NCBI RefSeq assembly: GCF_030813495.1
Contig: NZ_JAUSUI010000001.1
Span: 248,001 to 312,000, forward strand
Direction: 5' to 3'
Source of the DNA: Ancylobacter polymorphus
GTDB lineage: Bacteria; Pseudomonadota; Alphaproteobacteria; Rhizobiales; Xanthobacteraceae
Length of the DNA: 64,000 bases
The position numbers and the translations under genes are program-made. Numbering within the stretch: the stretch's first letter is position 1; each line of letters starts with the position of its first letter. The notes under the pieces were generated by a model. It saw nothing but the letters and a program-made list of their open reading frames with translations. It ran no database searches and had not been told where the DNA came from. Below are positions 32,533 through 44,811 of the stretch, piece after piece.

Positions 32533-33096
32533 ATGGCGGGCAGCGTCAACAAGGTGATCCTGATCGGCAATCTCGGCCGCGACCCCGAAGTGCGGACGTT
32601 CCAGAATGGCGGGCGTGTGTGCAATCTGCGCATCGCGACCTCGGAAACGTGGCGCGACAAGGCCTCAGGCGAGCGCAAGGAGCGCACCGAGTGGCACAGC
32701 GTGGTGATTTTCAACGAGAACCTGCTGCGGGTTGCGGAGCAGTATCTGCGCAAGGGTTCCAAGGTCTATATTGAAGGCCAGATCGAGACCCGCAAGGCCA
32801 CCGACCAGAATGGCGGCGAGCGCTATTTCACCGAAATCGTGCTGCGGCCGTTCCGGGGCGAACTCACCATTCTCGACAGCCGCGGCGGTGGGACCGAAGG
32901 CGGCGGCGGAGACGATTACAGCGCCGGGAGCAGCGATTTCGGTTCGGGCGGCAGCTATGGTGGCGGTTCGGGTGGCGGGCGTTCCTTTGGTGGCGAGCGT
33001 CGCCCGGCACCCGCGAGCGGATCGGGCGGCGGCAAGTTTGGCGGTGGGCCCGCTGGTGGCTCCGGCGGCGATCTCGACGACGAAATTCCGTTCTGA
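32533..33096 (+). CDS. ssb: Single-stranded DNA-binding protein
   Basis: 187-aa SSB. The N-terminal OB fold (about residues 5-115) begins [20 protein letters not shown]; a Gly/Ser-rich linker (about 120-178) follows, and the protein ends in the acidic tip DLDDEIPF, which recruits partner proteins. GGAGG lies just before the ATG at 32533. It is divergent from uvrA across a LexA box, so it is probably SOS-induced. Confidence 0.96.
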   Translation: MAGSVNKVILIGNLGRDPEVRTFQNGGRVCNLRIATSETWRDKASGERKERTEWHSVVIFNENLLRVAEQYLRKGSKVYIEGQIETRKATDQNGGERYFTEIVLRPFRGELTILDSRGGGTEGGGGDDYSAGSSDFGSGGSYGGGSGGGRSFGGERRPAPASGSGGGKFGGGPAGGSGGDLDDEIPF

Positions 33097-33244
33097 GGCA
33101 GGGCCACCGCGCTGACGCCGGGCAAAGCGGCTCACCCTTCAGCGTTCACGGCGATTGGCGCGGACGGAATTGCCGTCTCGCGGCTTGTGGAGGCCGGCGG
33201 GGTCGACGCCAGGGTGCGAGGCTGTGCCCGAGGCCCGGCCGGCT

Positions 33245-33871
33245 TCAGGTGAGGAACGACGCCCGGATACCGTCGATCACGAACTGCACCGCTAGCGCGG
33301 TCAGCACCACGCCCAGCAGGCGCGAAAGAATGGCATTGCCGGTGATGCCGAGCAGCCTGTCCATCCGACGGGCCGCGAGGAAGACGGCGAGGCAGCTTGC
33401 GATCACAAGCGCGGTGATGGCGAACAGTGCCACCAGCCGTGCCGGGTCGCCATGCGCCTCACCGGCCAGCAGCAGCATGGCGGTGATGGCGCCGGGCCCG
33501 GCCATTAGCGGGATGGCGAGCGGGAACACGGCAAGGGTGCGCAGCAGTTTTTCCCGTTGCGCGACCTCCGATGCGTCGAATTTGCGCTCGGTCCGCCGCC
33601 CGAACACCATCTCGAAAGAGATCGCGAACAGCAGCAGCCCGCCGGCGATGCGGAAGGCGGGCAGGGTGATGCCCAGCGCGGCCAGAAGCGGGGCGCCGAC
33701 AAGGCCGAACGTGACCAGTATCGCCAGCGCGATGGCGGCCGAACGAAACGCCACCAGCCGACGCTCCGCCGCCGTCAGGTCCGGTGTCACCGCCAGGAAC
33801 AGCGGCGCGAGGCCGATCGGGTCGATCACCACCGCCATGGTCACGATGGCCGAGAACATATAGTCGATCAC
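33245..33871 (-). CDS. MarC family integral membrane protein
   Basis: 208-aa MarC/UPF0056 protein with about six transmembrane helices. The N-terminal signature VVIDPIGLAPLFLAVTP and the mid-protein PLAIPLMAGPGAITAMLLL are characteristic. Despite the old name, no clear drug-resistance role is established for the family. The GTG at 33871 is chosen because GGAAGG lies about 8 nt upstream; the in-frame TTG at 33892 is less likely. Confidence 0.88.
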   Translation of the reverse strand: MIDYMFSAIVTMAVVIDPIGLAPLFLAVTPDLTAAERRLVAFRSAAIALAILVTFGLVGAPLLAALGITLPAFRIAGGLLLFAISFEMVFGRRTERKFDASEVAQREKLLRTLAVFPLAIPLMAGPGAITAMLLLAGEAHGDPARLVALFAITALVIASCLAVFLAARRMDRLLGITGNAILSRLLGVVLTALAVQFVIDGIRASFLT

Positions 33872-34147
33872 GTCGCCACCTTCCGCCTTCAATCACGGCG
33901 CCCCCGCCAACGGTAGCATTCTATAAGATCGTCCCCGCGCGGGCCTGCCAAGGCCTCTCAGAGGACACCGCTCGGCCGGGCGCGGCGCCACGGTTTGAAC
34001 ACCTTCGCGCGGGGCTGTGGAATTGGGGCTGTAAGCCTTTGGCAAGTCACGTGTTTTGGCGTCGGTGAAAAAGCGGTCGCACTGGCATTTCCGGGCGGAA
34101 TGGTCTAAACAGGCACACACGTTCCGCAACCACGGAAAGACGATTCC

Positions 34148-36931
<2,784 letters not shown>

Positions 36932-36954
36932 GCCAAATGCCATGATGACAACAC

Positions 36955-36990
36955 GGAACGGCGCCAGAAGGCGCCGTTCCTGTCTTTATT
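36955..36990 (+). terminator. Rho-independent terminator of gyrA
   Basis: Perfect 11-bp stem GGAACGGCGCC (36955-36965) and GGCGCCGTTCC (36970-36980), loop AGAA, followed by TGTCTTTATT. Confidence 0.85.
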
Positions 36991-37024
36991 CCTCGCATCG
37001 TGCCCTTCACGAGTGTCATCGCCA

Positions 37025-38062
37025 ATGCGACTCCTTTTCCTCCTTCTCGCGCTTGCCCTCGTGGCGACCGGCGGTGGAGCCGCGCGCGCCGACGGCGTCG
37101 GCTTTCGGCGGCTGAGCCTCACCGACATGCCGGAGCGCCCGCTGGAGGCGGCGGTCTGGTATCCGACATCGGCATCGGGCCCGCAGACGTTGATCGGCGA
37201 CAATGCCGCCTTGGTGGGCGAATCCGTCATCGTCAACGCAGCCCCGGCAGCCGGCCGCCACCGTCTTGTGGTGCTCTCGCATGGCTTTGGCGGCAATTTC
37301 GGCAATCAGGCGTGGCTGGCGGTGGTGCTCGCGCGGCACGGCTATGTCGTCGCGGCGGTCAATCATCCCGGCACCACCAGCCGAAACCTCAAGCCCGATA
37401 CCGGCGCACGACTGTGGGAACGGCCGCGCGATCTGTCCCGGCTGATCGACAAGATCACCCGCGATCCCGCCTTCGGCGCGGACGCCGACAAGGTTGGCGT
37501 CGTCGGCCATTCTCTCGGTGGGTGGACGGCGGTGGCGCTGGCCGGCGGACGTTTCGATCCGGCCCGTTTCACGGCGGACTGCGACGTTCATGCCCAGCTC
37601 GCGGCCTGCGAGATATTTGGCCGGCTTGAGGCGGGAAGCACGCCCGAGGCGCGCGCGCGGCTGGCCGGTGATCTCGCCGACCGACGGGTCGGCGCGGCGG
37701 TCGCGCTCGATCTCGGCCTGGCGCGCGGCTTCACGCCGGAAAGCCTCGCCGGCCTGAAGGTGCCCGTGCTGGTGATGTCGGCAGGCGAGGGCGACGCGCA
37801 GGTGCCCGCGGCCCTGGAGTCGCGCTATCTCGCCGCGCATCTGCCTTTCGGCTTGGAACGCTATATCGCCTTGGCCGGCGCGACGCATTTCACCTTCCTG
37901 CCCTTGTGCAAGCCGGGGGCGGTCGCGTTGCTGGAGGCGGAAAAGCGCGGCGACGGCCCGATCTGCCATAACGGCACCGCTGCGGAGGGGCGCGCTGCTC
38001 TCCACGCGCAGGCGGCCGACGCCGTACTGCACTTTCTGGATAGCGAACTCGGTGCGCCCTGA
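37025..38062 (+). CDS. Exported alpha/beta hydrolase (dienelactone hydrolase-like)
   Basis: 345-aa protein with a signal peptide (LLFLLLALALVATGGGAARA). The hydrolase fold shows LVVLSHGFGGN (oxyanion region), the nucleophile elbow VGHSLGG near residue 165, an acid candidate in MSAGEGDAQVP and the final His in GATHFTFLP. Similar periplasmic proteins are annotated as dienelactone hydrolases or PAF acetylhydrolase-like; the substrate is unknown. Two Cys pairs could form disulfides. It is independent of gyrA, with the terminator in between. Confidence 0.82.
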   Translation: MRLLFLLLALALVATGGGAARADGVGFRRLSLTDMPERPLEAAVWYPTSASGPQTLIGDNAALVGESVIVNAAPAAGRHRLVVLSHGFGGNFGNQAWLAVVLARHGYVVAAVNHPGTTSRNLKPDTGARLWERPRDLSRLIDKITRDPAFGADADKVGVVGHSLGGWTAVALAGGRFDPARFTADCDVHAQLAACEIFGRLEAGSTPEARARLAGDLADRRVGAAVALDLGLARGFTPESLAGLKVPVLVMSAGEGDAQVPAALESRYLAAHLPFGLERYIALAGATHFTFLPLCKPGAVALLEAEKRGDGPICHNGTAAEGRAALHAQAADAVLHFLDSELGAP

Positions 38063-38162
38063 CCGTAGGCGACACCGCGACCGGCGGGCGGGGTCGGAAG
38101 CGCCGCGGCTTGCGTCCGAGCCGCGAGACCGCTAAACCCTTGCCGCGCACGAGAGGCCCAAG

Positions 38163-38672
38163 ATGAGCGCCATGCGCACCGCCTTCTATCCCGGCTCCTT
38201 CGACCCGCCGACCAACGGCCATGTCGAAGTCGCGCGTGCCGCCGCGCGGCTGGTGGACCGGCTGGTGGTGGGCGTTGGCATCCATCCCGGCAAGACGCCA
38301 CTCTTCGCGCCGGCCGAGAGGCTGGAGATGTTGAGCGAGGTGTTCGCGCCCATCGCCCGCGAGGAGGGCGCCCGGCTCGACTGCGTCACCTTCGATAATC
38401 TGGTGGTCGATGCCGCCGAGGCCCATGGCGCGAGCCTGCTCATCCGCGGCCTGCGCGACGGCACCGATCTCGACTATGAAATGCAGATGGCCGGAATGAA
38501 CGCGACGCTGAAGCCCAGCGTGCAGACCGTTTTCCTGCCGGCCTCCCCCATTGCCCGCCCCATCACCGCCACGCTGGTGCGGCAGATCGCGGCTATGGGC
38601 GGGGATGTTTCCGCCTTTGTGCCCGGTCCCGTTCTCGTCCGCCTGCGCGGTCGGTTCGGGCGCGGGGCCTAG
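38163..38672 (+). CDS. coaD: Phosphopantetheine adenylyltransferase
   Basis: 169-aa nucleotidyltransferase making dephospho-CoA from phosphopantetheine and ATP. The signature [16 protein letters not shown] holds the TxGH motif; the C-terminal block reads [15 protein letters not shown]. The ATG at 38163 is used; a second ATG four codons later is possible. Two cyclophilin genes follow in the same direction. Confidence 0.95.
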   Translation: MSAMRTAFYPGSFDPPTNGHVEVARAAARLVDRLVVGVGIHPGKTPLFAPAERLEMLSEVFAPIAREEGARLDCVTFDNLVVDAAEAHGASLLIRGLRDGTDLDYEMQMAGMNATLKPSVQTVFLPASPIARPITATLVRQIAAMGGDVSAFVPGPVLVRLRGRFGRGA

Positions 38673-38707
38673 CAACGGGCGGTCTTCGCCATCGCTCAAC
38701 GGAGTTC

Positions 38708-39280
38708 ATGCCCATGATCCGACGCCTTCTCGCTGCCTTCTCCGTCGCCTGCGCGCTGGCCGTGGTCGCCGCCGCTCCGGCCTCGGCACAGGCGCCCAAG
38801 CTGCCGCCGAATGTCGACCCGCAGAACGCCATCATCATGCAGACCACCAAGGGCCCGGTGATCTTCGTACTGCGCCCCGACATCGCCCCCCAGCACGCCG
38901 AGCGCATCAAGACGCTGGCGCGCGAGGGCTACTATGACAACGTGCCGTTCCATCGCGTCATCGAAGGCTTCATGGCGCAGACGGGCGATGGCCAGTATGG
39001 CAACGGCACCGGCGGCTCGCGCTATCCGAACCTTCCGGCCGAGTTCTCCAACGTGCCCTTCAAGCGCGGCACGGTCGGCATGGCACGCGCCTCCAGCCCG
39101 AACAGTGCCAACTCGCAGTTCTTCATCACCTTCGGCGATGCGTCCTTCCTCAACGGCCAGTACACCGTGGTCGGCCAGGTCGTGTCCGGCATGGAGAACG
39201 TCGACAAGCTCAAGCGCGGCGAGCCGGTGCAGAACCCCGACAAGATCATCTCGATGAAGGTGGCTGCGGACGTCAAGTGA
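38708..39280 (+). CDS. Periplasmic peptidyl-prolyl cis-trans isomerase (cyclophilin)
   Basis: 190-aa cyclophilin with a signal peptide (LLAAFSVACALAVVAAAPASAQA). The catalytic region is intact: VPFHRVIEGFMAQTGD (Arg), GTVGMARASSPNSANSQFFI and the YTVVGQVVSGMENVD block. It should assist proline isomerisation of periplasmic or envelope proteins. A GGAG lies 5 nt before the ATG. It is followed by a cytoplasmic paralogue. Confidence 0.93.
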   Translation: MPMIRRLLAAFSVACALAVVAAAPASAQAPKLPPNVDPQNAIIMQTTKGPVIFVLRPDIAPQHAERIKTLAREGYYDNVPFHRVIEGFMAQTGDGQYGNGTGGSRYPNLPAEFSNVPFKRGTVGMARASSPNSANSQFFITFGDASFLNGQYTVVGQVVSGMENVDKLKRGEPVQNPDKIISMKVAADVK

Positions 39281-39311
39281 CGCCGCCAACCTTCCAATAA
39301 AGGAGAGACCA

Positions 39312-39770
39312 ATGACCGACACCGCTGAAACCACGCTGCTGCTCGAAACGACGCAGGGGCCGGTCAAGATCCGCTTCCGCCCGGACCTCGCGCCCGGCCA
39401 TGTCGCGCGTATCAGCGAGCTCGCCAAGCAGGGCTTCTACGACGGCGTGGTCTTCCACCGCGTCATTGACGGCTTCATGGCCCAGACCGGCGATCCCACC
39501 GGCACAGGCCGCGGCGGCTCGGGCAAGAATCTGAAGGCTGAATTCAACAAGGGACGCCATGTGCGCGGCACCGCCTCCATGGCCCGCGCCCAGCACCCGG
39601 ATTCCGCCGACAGCCAGTTCTTCATCTGCTTCGCCGATGCCGGCTTCCTCGATGGCCAGTACACCGTGTGGGGCGAGGTGATCGAAGGCATGGAGAATGT
39701 CGACAAGATCAAGCGCGGCGAGCCGGTGCAGAACCCGGACAAGATCGTCAAGGCGACCGTTTCCGCCTGA
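39312..39770 (+). CDS. ppiB: Cytoplasmic peptidyl-prolyl cis-trans isomerase B
   Basis: 152-aa cyclophilin without a signal peptide, highly similar in layout to the preceding gene (VVFHRVIDGFMAQTGD; ASMARAQHPDSADSQFFICF; YTVWGEVIEGMENVDKI), so the two look like a tandem duplication specialised for two compartments. AAAGGAGA lies just before the ATG. A terminator-like hairpin follows. Confidence 0.94.
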   Translation: MTDTAETTLLLETTQGPVKIRFRPDLAPGHVARISELAKQGFYDGVVFHRVIDGFMAQTGDPTGTGRGGSGKNLKAEFNKGRHVRGTASMARAQHPDSADSQFFICFADAGFLDGQYTVWGEVIEGMENVDKIKRGEPVQNPDKIVKATVSA

Positions 39771-39797
39771 TCACCGCGACGTTGAGGCATGATGCTG

Positions 39798-39835
39798 TCC
39801 CGGATGCGCGTGAGCGCGTCCGGGATCGCCTTTTG
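39798..39835 (+). terminator. Terminator-like hairpin between ppiB and queA
   Basis: TCCCGGA (39798-39804) pairs with TCCGGGA (39819-39825); an inner GCGC/GCGC stem extends it. CGCCTTTTG follows. Confidence 0.55.
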
Positions 39836-39852
39836 TAAGAGCCGGGCCTTCC

Positions 39853-40938
39853 ATGCGTGTCGACCTGTTCGATTTCGATCTGCCACCCGAGTGCATCGCG
39901 CTCCGGCCAGTCTCGCCGCGCGATGCGGCGCGGCTGCTCGTTGTGCGCGCCGGTGCGGACCCGGAACTGACCGACGCGCAGGTGCGTGATCTGCCGGAAC
40001 TGCTGTCACCCGGCGACGCGCTGGTCGTCAACGATACGCGCGTGCTGCCGGCACGGCTCGACGGCATCCGCCGCCGTGCCACCTCGCAGGGCGAAGGGGT
40101 GCAGGTCGAAGCCATGCTGCATAAGCGGCTCGGCCCGGACAGCTGGCTTGCGCTGGCCCGTCCCGGCAAGCGGCTGGCGCCCGGCGACACGATCGAATTC
40201 GCCTCTCCCGAGGGTGAAGCCACGCTCGCCGCGCGCATCGAGGCGAAAGGCGAGGGGGGTGAGGTCACGCTGCGCTTCGCGGCCGCCGGTCCGGCGCTCG
40301 ATGCCGCCATCGCCGCCATCGGCCATATCCCGCTGCCGCCCTATATTGCCGCCAAGCGTGCCGACGATGCGCGGGACCGGGCCGATTACCAGACCATGTT
40401 CGCCGCGCATGAGGGTTCGGTCGCGGCGCCGACAGCAGGGCTGCACTTCACCCCCGAGTTGATCGAGCGGCTGGCCGCGCGGGGCGTTGAGACCCATCGC
40501 GTCACCCTGCATGTCGGCGCCGGGACCTTTCTCCCTGTCAAGGCCGACGACACGGCTGACCATCGGATGCATGCCGAATGGGGCGAGGTTTCTCCCGAAA
40601 CCGCGGCCGCGCTGAACGCGCTGCGGGCGCGAGGCGGCAAGGTCGTCACCGTCGGCACCACGGCCACCCGCCTGATCGAGAGCGCCGCCTCGCAAGAGGG
40701 ACTTCTCCGCGCCTGGCGCGGTGAAACGGATATCTTCATCACCCCCGGCACGCACTTCCGCTTCATCGACGGCATGCTGACCAATTTCCACCTGCCGCGT
40801 TCGACGCTGGTCATGCTGGTGGCGGCGTTCATCGGTCATGAGACCCAGAAGCGCGCCTATGCCCACGCCATCGCCAGCGGCTACCGCTTCTATTCCTATG
40901 GCGATGCCTGCCTTTTGCTGCCACAAGCCCGGCCATGA
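39853..40938 (+). CDS. queA: S-adenosylmethionine:tRNA ribosyltransferase-isomerase QueA
   Basis: 361-aa enzyme that adds the epoxycyclopentanediol ring to preQ1-modified tRNA in queuosine synthesis. It begins [16 protein letters not shown] and contains [34 protein letters not shown] and [20 protein letters not shown], the conserved QueA blocks. It overlaps tgt by 4 bp (ATGA), so the two queuosine genes are coupled. Confidence 0.96.
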   Translation: MRVDLFDFDLPPECIALRPVSPRDAARLLVVRAGADPELTDAQVRDLPELLSPGDALVVNDTRVLPARLDGIRRRATSQGEGVQVEAMLHKRLGPDSWLALARPGKRLAPGDTIEFASPEGEATLAARIEAKGEGGEVTLRFAAAGPALDAAIAAIGHIPLPPYIAAKRADDARDRADYQTMFAAHEGSVAAPTAGLHFTPELIERLAARGVETHRVTLHVGAGTFLPVKADDTADHRMHAEWGEVSPETAAALNALRARGGKVVTVGTTATRLIESAASQEGLLRAWRGETDIFITPGTHFRFIDGMLTNFHLPRSTLVMLVAAFIGHETQKRAYAHAIASGYRFYSYGDACLLLPQARP

Positions 40939-42089
40939 ACAGTTCCGATCATTCCCTGCCGACCGATTTTCATTATCGCCTGCACGCGACCGATGGCGCC
41001 GCCCGGCTCGGCGAGGTGGTGACGCCGCGCGGCGTGGTGCGCACGCCCGCCTTCATGCCGGTGGGGACCGCCGGTACCGTGAAGGGTATGTATCCTGGGC
41101 AGGTGCGCGAGCTCGGTGCCGACATCCTGCTCGGCAATACCTATCACCTGATGCTGCGCCCCGGCGCCGAACGCGTGGACCGGCTCGGCGGGCTGCATCA
41201 GATGATGCGCTGGCCGCATCCTATCCTCACCGATTCCGGCGGCTTCCAGGTCATGTCGCTGGCAGGCCTGCGGAAGATGAGCGAGAAGGGCGTCACCTTC
41301 CGCTCGCATATCGACGGCGCCTATCACGAGCTGACGCCCGAGCGTTCCATCGAAATCCAGGGGCTGCTGGGTGCCGATATCCAGATGCAGCTGGATGAGT
41401 GCGTGCGCCTTCCGGCACCGAAGGATGAGATTGCCCGCGCCCTGCGCCTGTCGCTGCGCTGGGCGGAGCGCTCGAAGAGGGCGTTCGAGGCGCAACCGAA
41501 AGGCCGCGCGCTGTTCGGCATCGTGCAGGGCGGCGACGACACGGAGTTGCGGATCGAATCGGCGCGGGGCCTCATCGACATCGACTTCCCCGGCTATTCC
41601 ATCGGTGGTCTTGCGGTCGGCGAGCCACAGGACGTGATGCTGGCGATGCTAGAGGTGGTGACGCCCATCCTGCCGGCGGAAAAGCCGCGCTATCTCATGG
41701 GCGTCGGCACGCCGGACGACATCATCGAAAGCGTGGCGCGCGGCGTCGACATGTTCGATTGCGTGATGCCGACCCGCGCCGGTCGGCACGCGCAGGCCTT
41801 CACCCGTTTCGGCAAGATCAACCTGAAGAACGCCCGCCACGCCGAGGACCCTCGCCCGCTCGACGAGGAAAGCGACTGCCCGGCGGCGCGTGACTATTCG
41901 CGCGCCTATTTGCATCACCTCGTGCGCTGCGACGAGATGCTGGGCTCCATGCTGCTCACCTGGGTGAACCTCGCCTATTACCAGAGCCTGATGGCCGGCA
42001 TCCGCGCTGCCATCGCCGAAGGACGCTTCGACGCGTTCAAGGCCGAGGTGAAGGAGCGGTGGGCCCGCGGCGATATTCCGGCGCGCTGA
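40935..42089 (+). CDS. tgt: Queuine tRNA-guanine transglycosylase (Tgt), zinc ligands mostly missing
   Basis: 384-aa TIM-barrel enzyme exchanging guanine 34 for preQ1. Catalytic and substrate regions are intact: [13 protein letters not shown] (Asp), [24 protein letters not shown] and [17 protein letters not shown] (nucleophile Asp). The usual zinc site CxCxxC...H is not: residues 313-318 read SDCPAA and the later His is Val344 (LLTWVNL), leaving one of four ligands. The fold is otherwise full length, so it may be active through a metal-free variant. It overlaps queA. Confidence 0.95.
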   Translation: MNSSDHSLPTDFHYRLHATDGAARLGEVVTPRGVVRTPAFMPVGTAGTVKGMYPGQVRELGADILLGNTYHLMLRPGAERVDRLGGLHQMMRWPHPILTDSGGFQVMSLAGLRKMSEKGVTFRSHIDGAYHELTPERSIEIQGLLGADIQMQLDECVRLPAPKDEIARALRLSLRWAERSKRAFEAQPKGRALFGIVQGGDDTELRIESARGLIDIDFPGYSIGGLAVGEPQDVMLAMLEVVTPILPAEKPRYLMGVGTPDDIIESVARGVDMFDCVMPTRAGRHAQAFTRFGKINLKNARHAEDPRPLDEESDCPAARDYSRAYLHHLVRCDEMLGSMLLTWVNLAYYQSLMAGIRAAIAEGRFDAFKAEVKERWARGDIPAR

Positions 42090-42163
42090 CGGCACTCAGC
42101 GATCAGCACAGGCGACCGGAACGTGCTCAGCCAACAGGCGAGGGCCCCGATGGGATTCCGAAG

Positions 42164-42203
42164 AGTCACCCCGGCACAAAGTCTTGGCTAGGCCGGGATG
42201 ACT
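42164..42203. repeat. Palindromic intergenic repeat with CCGGGATGAC end
   Basis: AGTCACCCCGGC (42164-42175) and GCCGGGATGACT (42192-42203) pair with one mismatch around a 16-bp loop, between tgt and wrbA. The end matches the larger repeat at 52460-52553. It may also act as a convergent terminator. Confidence 0.55.
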
Positions 42204-42229
42204 TGGCTGCAAGCGCTCGATGACCGTGA

Positions 42230-42826
42230 TCAGGCCAGCTTGGCTGCGATGGTGGCAACGTGCTTGCCCTGAAAACGGGCGCCGGCCAGTTCGACTTCGG
42301 AAGGCTGACGCGAACCATCGCCATTGGCGATCGTCGACGCGCCGTAGGGTGAGCCGCCCTTGATCTCGTCAACACCCATCTGGCCCTGGAAGGCGTAGGG
42401 CAGCCCGACGACCACCATGCCATGGTGCAGCAGGGTCGGCACGAAGCCGAGAATGGTCGATTCCTGTCCACCGTGCTGGGTGGCGGAGGAGGTGAACACC
42501 GAGCCGACCTTGCCCACGAGCGCGCCGGTGAACCACAGCCCGCCGGTCTGGTCGATAAAGCTGCGCATCTGCGAGGCGACCGTGCCGAAGCGGGTCGGGG
42601 CGCCGAAGATGATGGCGTCGTAGTCCTTCAGTTCGTCCACCGTGGCGACCGGCGCCTTCTGGTCGAGCTTGAAGTGGTTCTGCCGGGCGATCTCCTCCGG
42701 CACCGTCTCCGGCACCCGCTTCACAACCGCCTCGGCGCCCGCCTCACGAACGCCTTCGGCAACGGCTTCCGCCATCGTCTCGATATGACCGTAGGTCGAA
42801 TAATACAGCACCAGAACTTTGGCCAT
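42230..42826 (-). CDS. wrbA: NAD(P)H:quinone oxidoreductase, WrbA type
   Basis: 198-aa flavodoxin-like protein that reduces quinones by two electrons with FMN. Signatures are [20 protein letters not shown] (phosphate-binding loop), [21 protein letters not shown], the [18 protein letters not shown] segment and [16 protein letters not shown]. Length matches the type IV family. It is convergent with tgt. Confidence 0.95.
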   Translation of the reverse strand: MAKVLVLYYSTYGHIETMAEAVAEGVREAGAEAVVKRVPETVPEEIARQNHFKLDQKAPVATVDELKDYDAIIFGAPTRFGTVASQMRSFIDQTGGLWFTGALVGKVGSVFTSSATQHGGQESTILGFVPTLLHHGMVVVGLPYAFQGQMGVDEIKGGSPYGASTIANGDGSRQPSEVELAGARFQGKHVATIAAKLA

Positions 42827-43049
42827 GTGTCTGCTCCTTGCCCCAGGGAGGGCCGGTGGCCCACCCGAATGTCATGCCTGCAAGCTAATGGCGCCAAAGC
42901 CGCACCGGAAGCGGCATGATCGACGTGGTGTTCTTGCGCGCGTGCAATATGAAACATTTGGCACCCCCATCAGGCTCTTGATAGGTGGGGCCGCGACGCG
43001 CCGTCCGCTTGCCTTCGCGGTGCGAAACCCTTAATCCCCCTTTTCGTGG

Positions 43050-43126
43050 GGGCCCGTAGCTCAGCTGGTTAGAGCGCGTGACTTTTAATCATGAGGTCCT
43101 GGGTTCGAGTCCCAGCGGGCTCACCA
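43050..43126 (+). tRNA. tRNA-Lys(TTT)
   Basis: Acceptor GGGCCCG (43050-43056) pairs with CGGGCTC (43116-43122, one G-U), followed by A and an encoded CCA. The anticodon arm is CGTGA / CTTTTAA / TCATG (one G-U), anticodon TTT for lysine; T-arm CTGGG-TTCGAGT-CCCAG. Confidence 0.97.
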
Positions 43127-43172
43127 CGCGCAAAGGCATATTCTGGAAGCCGTTTCCGTAGCAGGAGTTGAG

Positions 43173-43658
43173 ATGTCCTACGCACCGTTTCTCCCGGCCT
43201 CGGTTTTCGCTCTTGCCCTGGTGGCGGCGCAGCCGGCTCTCGCGGCTAGCGCCTTCGAGTGCCCGAAGAGCACGCTCGAAGCCGCGCAGGCGGCGACGAT
43301 CAAGTCCGTGCTGCCCTCGGGCGATGGGCTCGACAAGCCGGAGGCGCTGGATGCGGCGGTGGATGGTCTGCGCGCCGCCGGCTTTTCGTCCGGCCTGATC
43401 ATCGACGGCGTCATTTCGGCCTATTGCCCTGCCGTGGCTGCGAAATCCGGCCTTTCCGACGCCCAGAAGACACAAGCTGTGGCGAGCTTCGCCTCGCGGG
43501 TCGTGCGCACCGTCTATTCGCTCGACAGCGCCGACGCGGTGATTCTCGACGTTCCCTTCCCGCCGGAAATCCTCAGCGCCATCAACACCAAGGCTGCGGC
43601 GGCGAAGATCTCGCCGGATGCCTTCGTGCGCCAGGCGGTCGACGCCGCTCTCAAGTAA
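43173..43658 (+). CDS. Exported hypothetical protein
   Basis: 161-aa protein with a signal peptide (ASVFALALVAAQPALAASA) and two cysteines in the mature part (FECPKS and AYCPAV) that could pair. The rest is mostly helical and Ala-rich (AAVDGLRAAGFSSGLIIDGV, ISPDAFVRQAVDAALK). No family recognised beyond conserved alphaproteobacterial hypotheticals. It lies just after tRNA-Lys. Confidence 0.75.
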   Translation: MSYAPFLPASVFALALVAAQPALAASAFECPKSTLEAAQAATIKSVLPSGDGLDKPEALDAAVDGLRAAGFSSGLIIDGVISAYCPAVAAKSGLSDAQKTQAVASFASRVVRTVYSLDSADAVILDVPFPPEILSAINTKAAAAKISPDAFVRQAVDAALK

Positions 43659-43665
43659 GCCCTTG

Positions 43666-43692
43666 CGCCGGCTCTCTTTTCGGGAGCCGGCG
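43666..43692. terminator. Hairpin between convergent genes
   Basis: CGCCGGCTC (43666-43674) pairs perfectly with GAGCCGGCG (43684-43692); the stem extends inward to a TTTTC loop. No clear U-run follows on either strand. Confidence 0.45.
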
Positions 43693-43694
43693 AT

Positions 43695-44339
43695 CTAGTT
43701 TCCGGTCAGGCTTTCCAGCCGCGCGATGACGGTCTGGTGGAACTGGTCCATCGAGTCGATGCTCGTATGGTCGATGCCCGGCTGGCCGGAAAGGTCAATG
43801 TTTTCAAGGTCCCCGGTATAGCCCGGCGACGCCTCGACCGGCTCGCCGAAGCCGTCGGCGGCCCAGAAATTGATCAGAATCGCGACATTCTCCGGCACCG
43901 GAGCGGGGTCGGTGGCGTCGAACGTCACCGCGAGATCGACCGAAATCCCCTGAGACTGCAACGCGTTAGCGACATTTATGACAGCGTTGGCGCCCAGCGA
44001 ATGGCCGATGAGAATCGTCGGTCCCTCATGGCCCTCGACCTCCCGCCGCTCGATCAGCGCGATCACCTGCTGCGCCTCGTCCCAGCCATAGAGCTCGGCA
44101 TGGTAGCCCTGCGCCACCAATTCCTGCGCCAGCGCGTCAAGTCCTTGCGAGAACACGCCAAACAGCCCGCGCAGGAGATAGACGTGGGTGTCGGCGCGCG
44201 GCGGCAGCGGCGCGGCGGCGCTCTGGCCGTGATGCGGCGCCTGCGCCGAATTGGCGTGACCGGTGAGTGCGGTGAGGTGGACAGTGAGGCCGACGAGGCC
44301 GGTGAGCGTGAACAGGCGGCGCGTCAGCTTCATGGGCAA
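43695..44339 (-). CDS. Exported alpha/beta hydrolase (lipase-like)
   Basis: 214-aa protein with a basic, hydrophobic leader (LTRRLFTLTGLVGLTVHLTALTG region) and a small alpha/beta hydrolase fold. VYLLRGLFGVFSQGLDALA fits the oxyanion part, ILIGHSLGANAVINVA holds the nucleophile Ser, and VTFDATDPAPVPE and the terminal GIDHTSIDSMDQFH region supply likely Asp and His. Substrate unknown. The ATG at 44333 is an alternative start. Confidence 0.78.
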   Translation of the reverse strand: MPMKLTRRLFTLTGLVGLTVHLTALTGHANSAQAPHHGQSAAAPLPPRADTHVYLLRGLFGVFSQGLDALAQELVAQGYHAELYGWDEAQQVIALIERREVEGHEGPTILIGHSLGANAVINVANALQSQGISVDLAVTFDATDPAPVPENVAILINFWAADGFGEPVEASPGYTGDLENIDLSGQPGIDHTSIDSMDQFHQTVIARLESLTGN

Positions 44340-44362
44340 TCTCCGGGGCGGAACCAGCGCCG

Positions 44363-44662
44363 CTAGATAGCCGTCCCTCCGGCGGGATGACCATCCCCCT
44401 CGCGCTCCGCCGGCGTCTCCCGCTTGCGAATCTGAAAGCTCAGGATGTCACCCTGCCGCTCCTGCGCCACCAGCTCATGGCCGTCCTGGCGCACGAGATG
44501 GGGAATGTCGATGGCGGCCATCGGGTCGGTACATTCCACGACGATCACGGCCCCCACTTGCACGCGGGCCAGCGCCCGGCGCGTGTGCAGCGCCGGCAGC
44601 GGGCATTTCAACCCTTTGAGGTCGAGCCGGAGCGGGGGCTCATCGGGAATGCGGGCAGCCAT
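44363..44662 (-). CDS. TusA-like sulfurtransferase family protein
   Basis: 99-aa protein of the TusA/SirA fold. The CPxP motif that carries sulfur is in LKGLKCPLPALHTRRAL, and VVECTDPMAAIDIPHLV follows. In tRNA thiolation and molybdenum cofactor routes such proteins relay persulfide sulfur; the neighbouring mobB and mobA genes suggest a link to molybdoenzymes. The start at 44662 is preferred over 44698 on homology. Confidence 0.85.
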   Translation of the reverse strand: MAARIPDEPPLRLDLKGLKCPLPALHTRRALARVQVGAVIVVECTDPMAAIDIPHLVRQDGHELVAQERQGDILSFQIRKRETPAEREGDGHPAGGTAI

Positions 44663-44811
44663 GGCGCGCGGGTTACGCCGGGACGGCGCGGGAGGCAAGC
44701 GCTTCCGCCGCCGGCGGCCCGGCGCAAGCGTGATCGGCCTAAGCTCCTTGGCGACTTGACGCCGGACCCGCGAGGGCCGAAGTGCTTTTGGCGAGGTGCG
44801 GGGAGGCGAGC

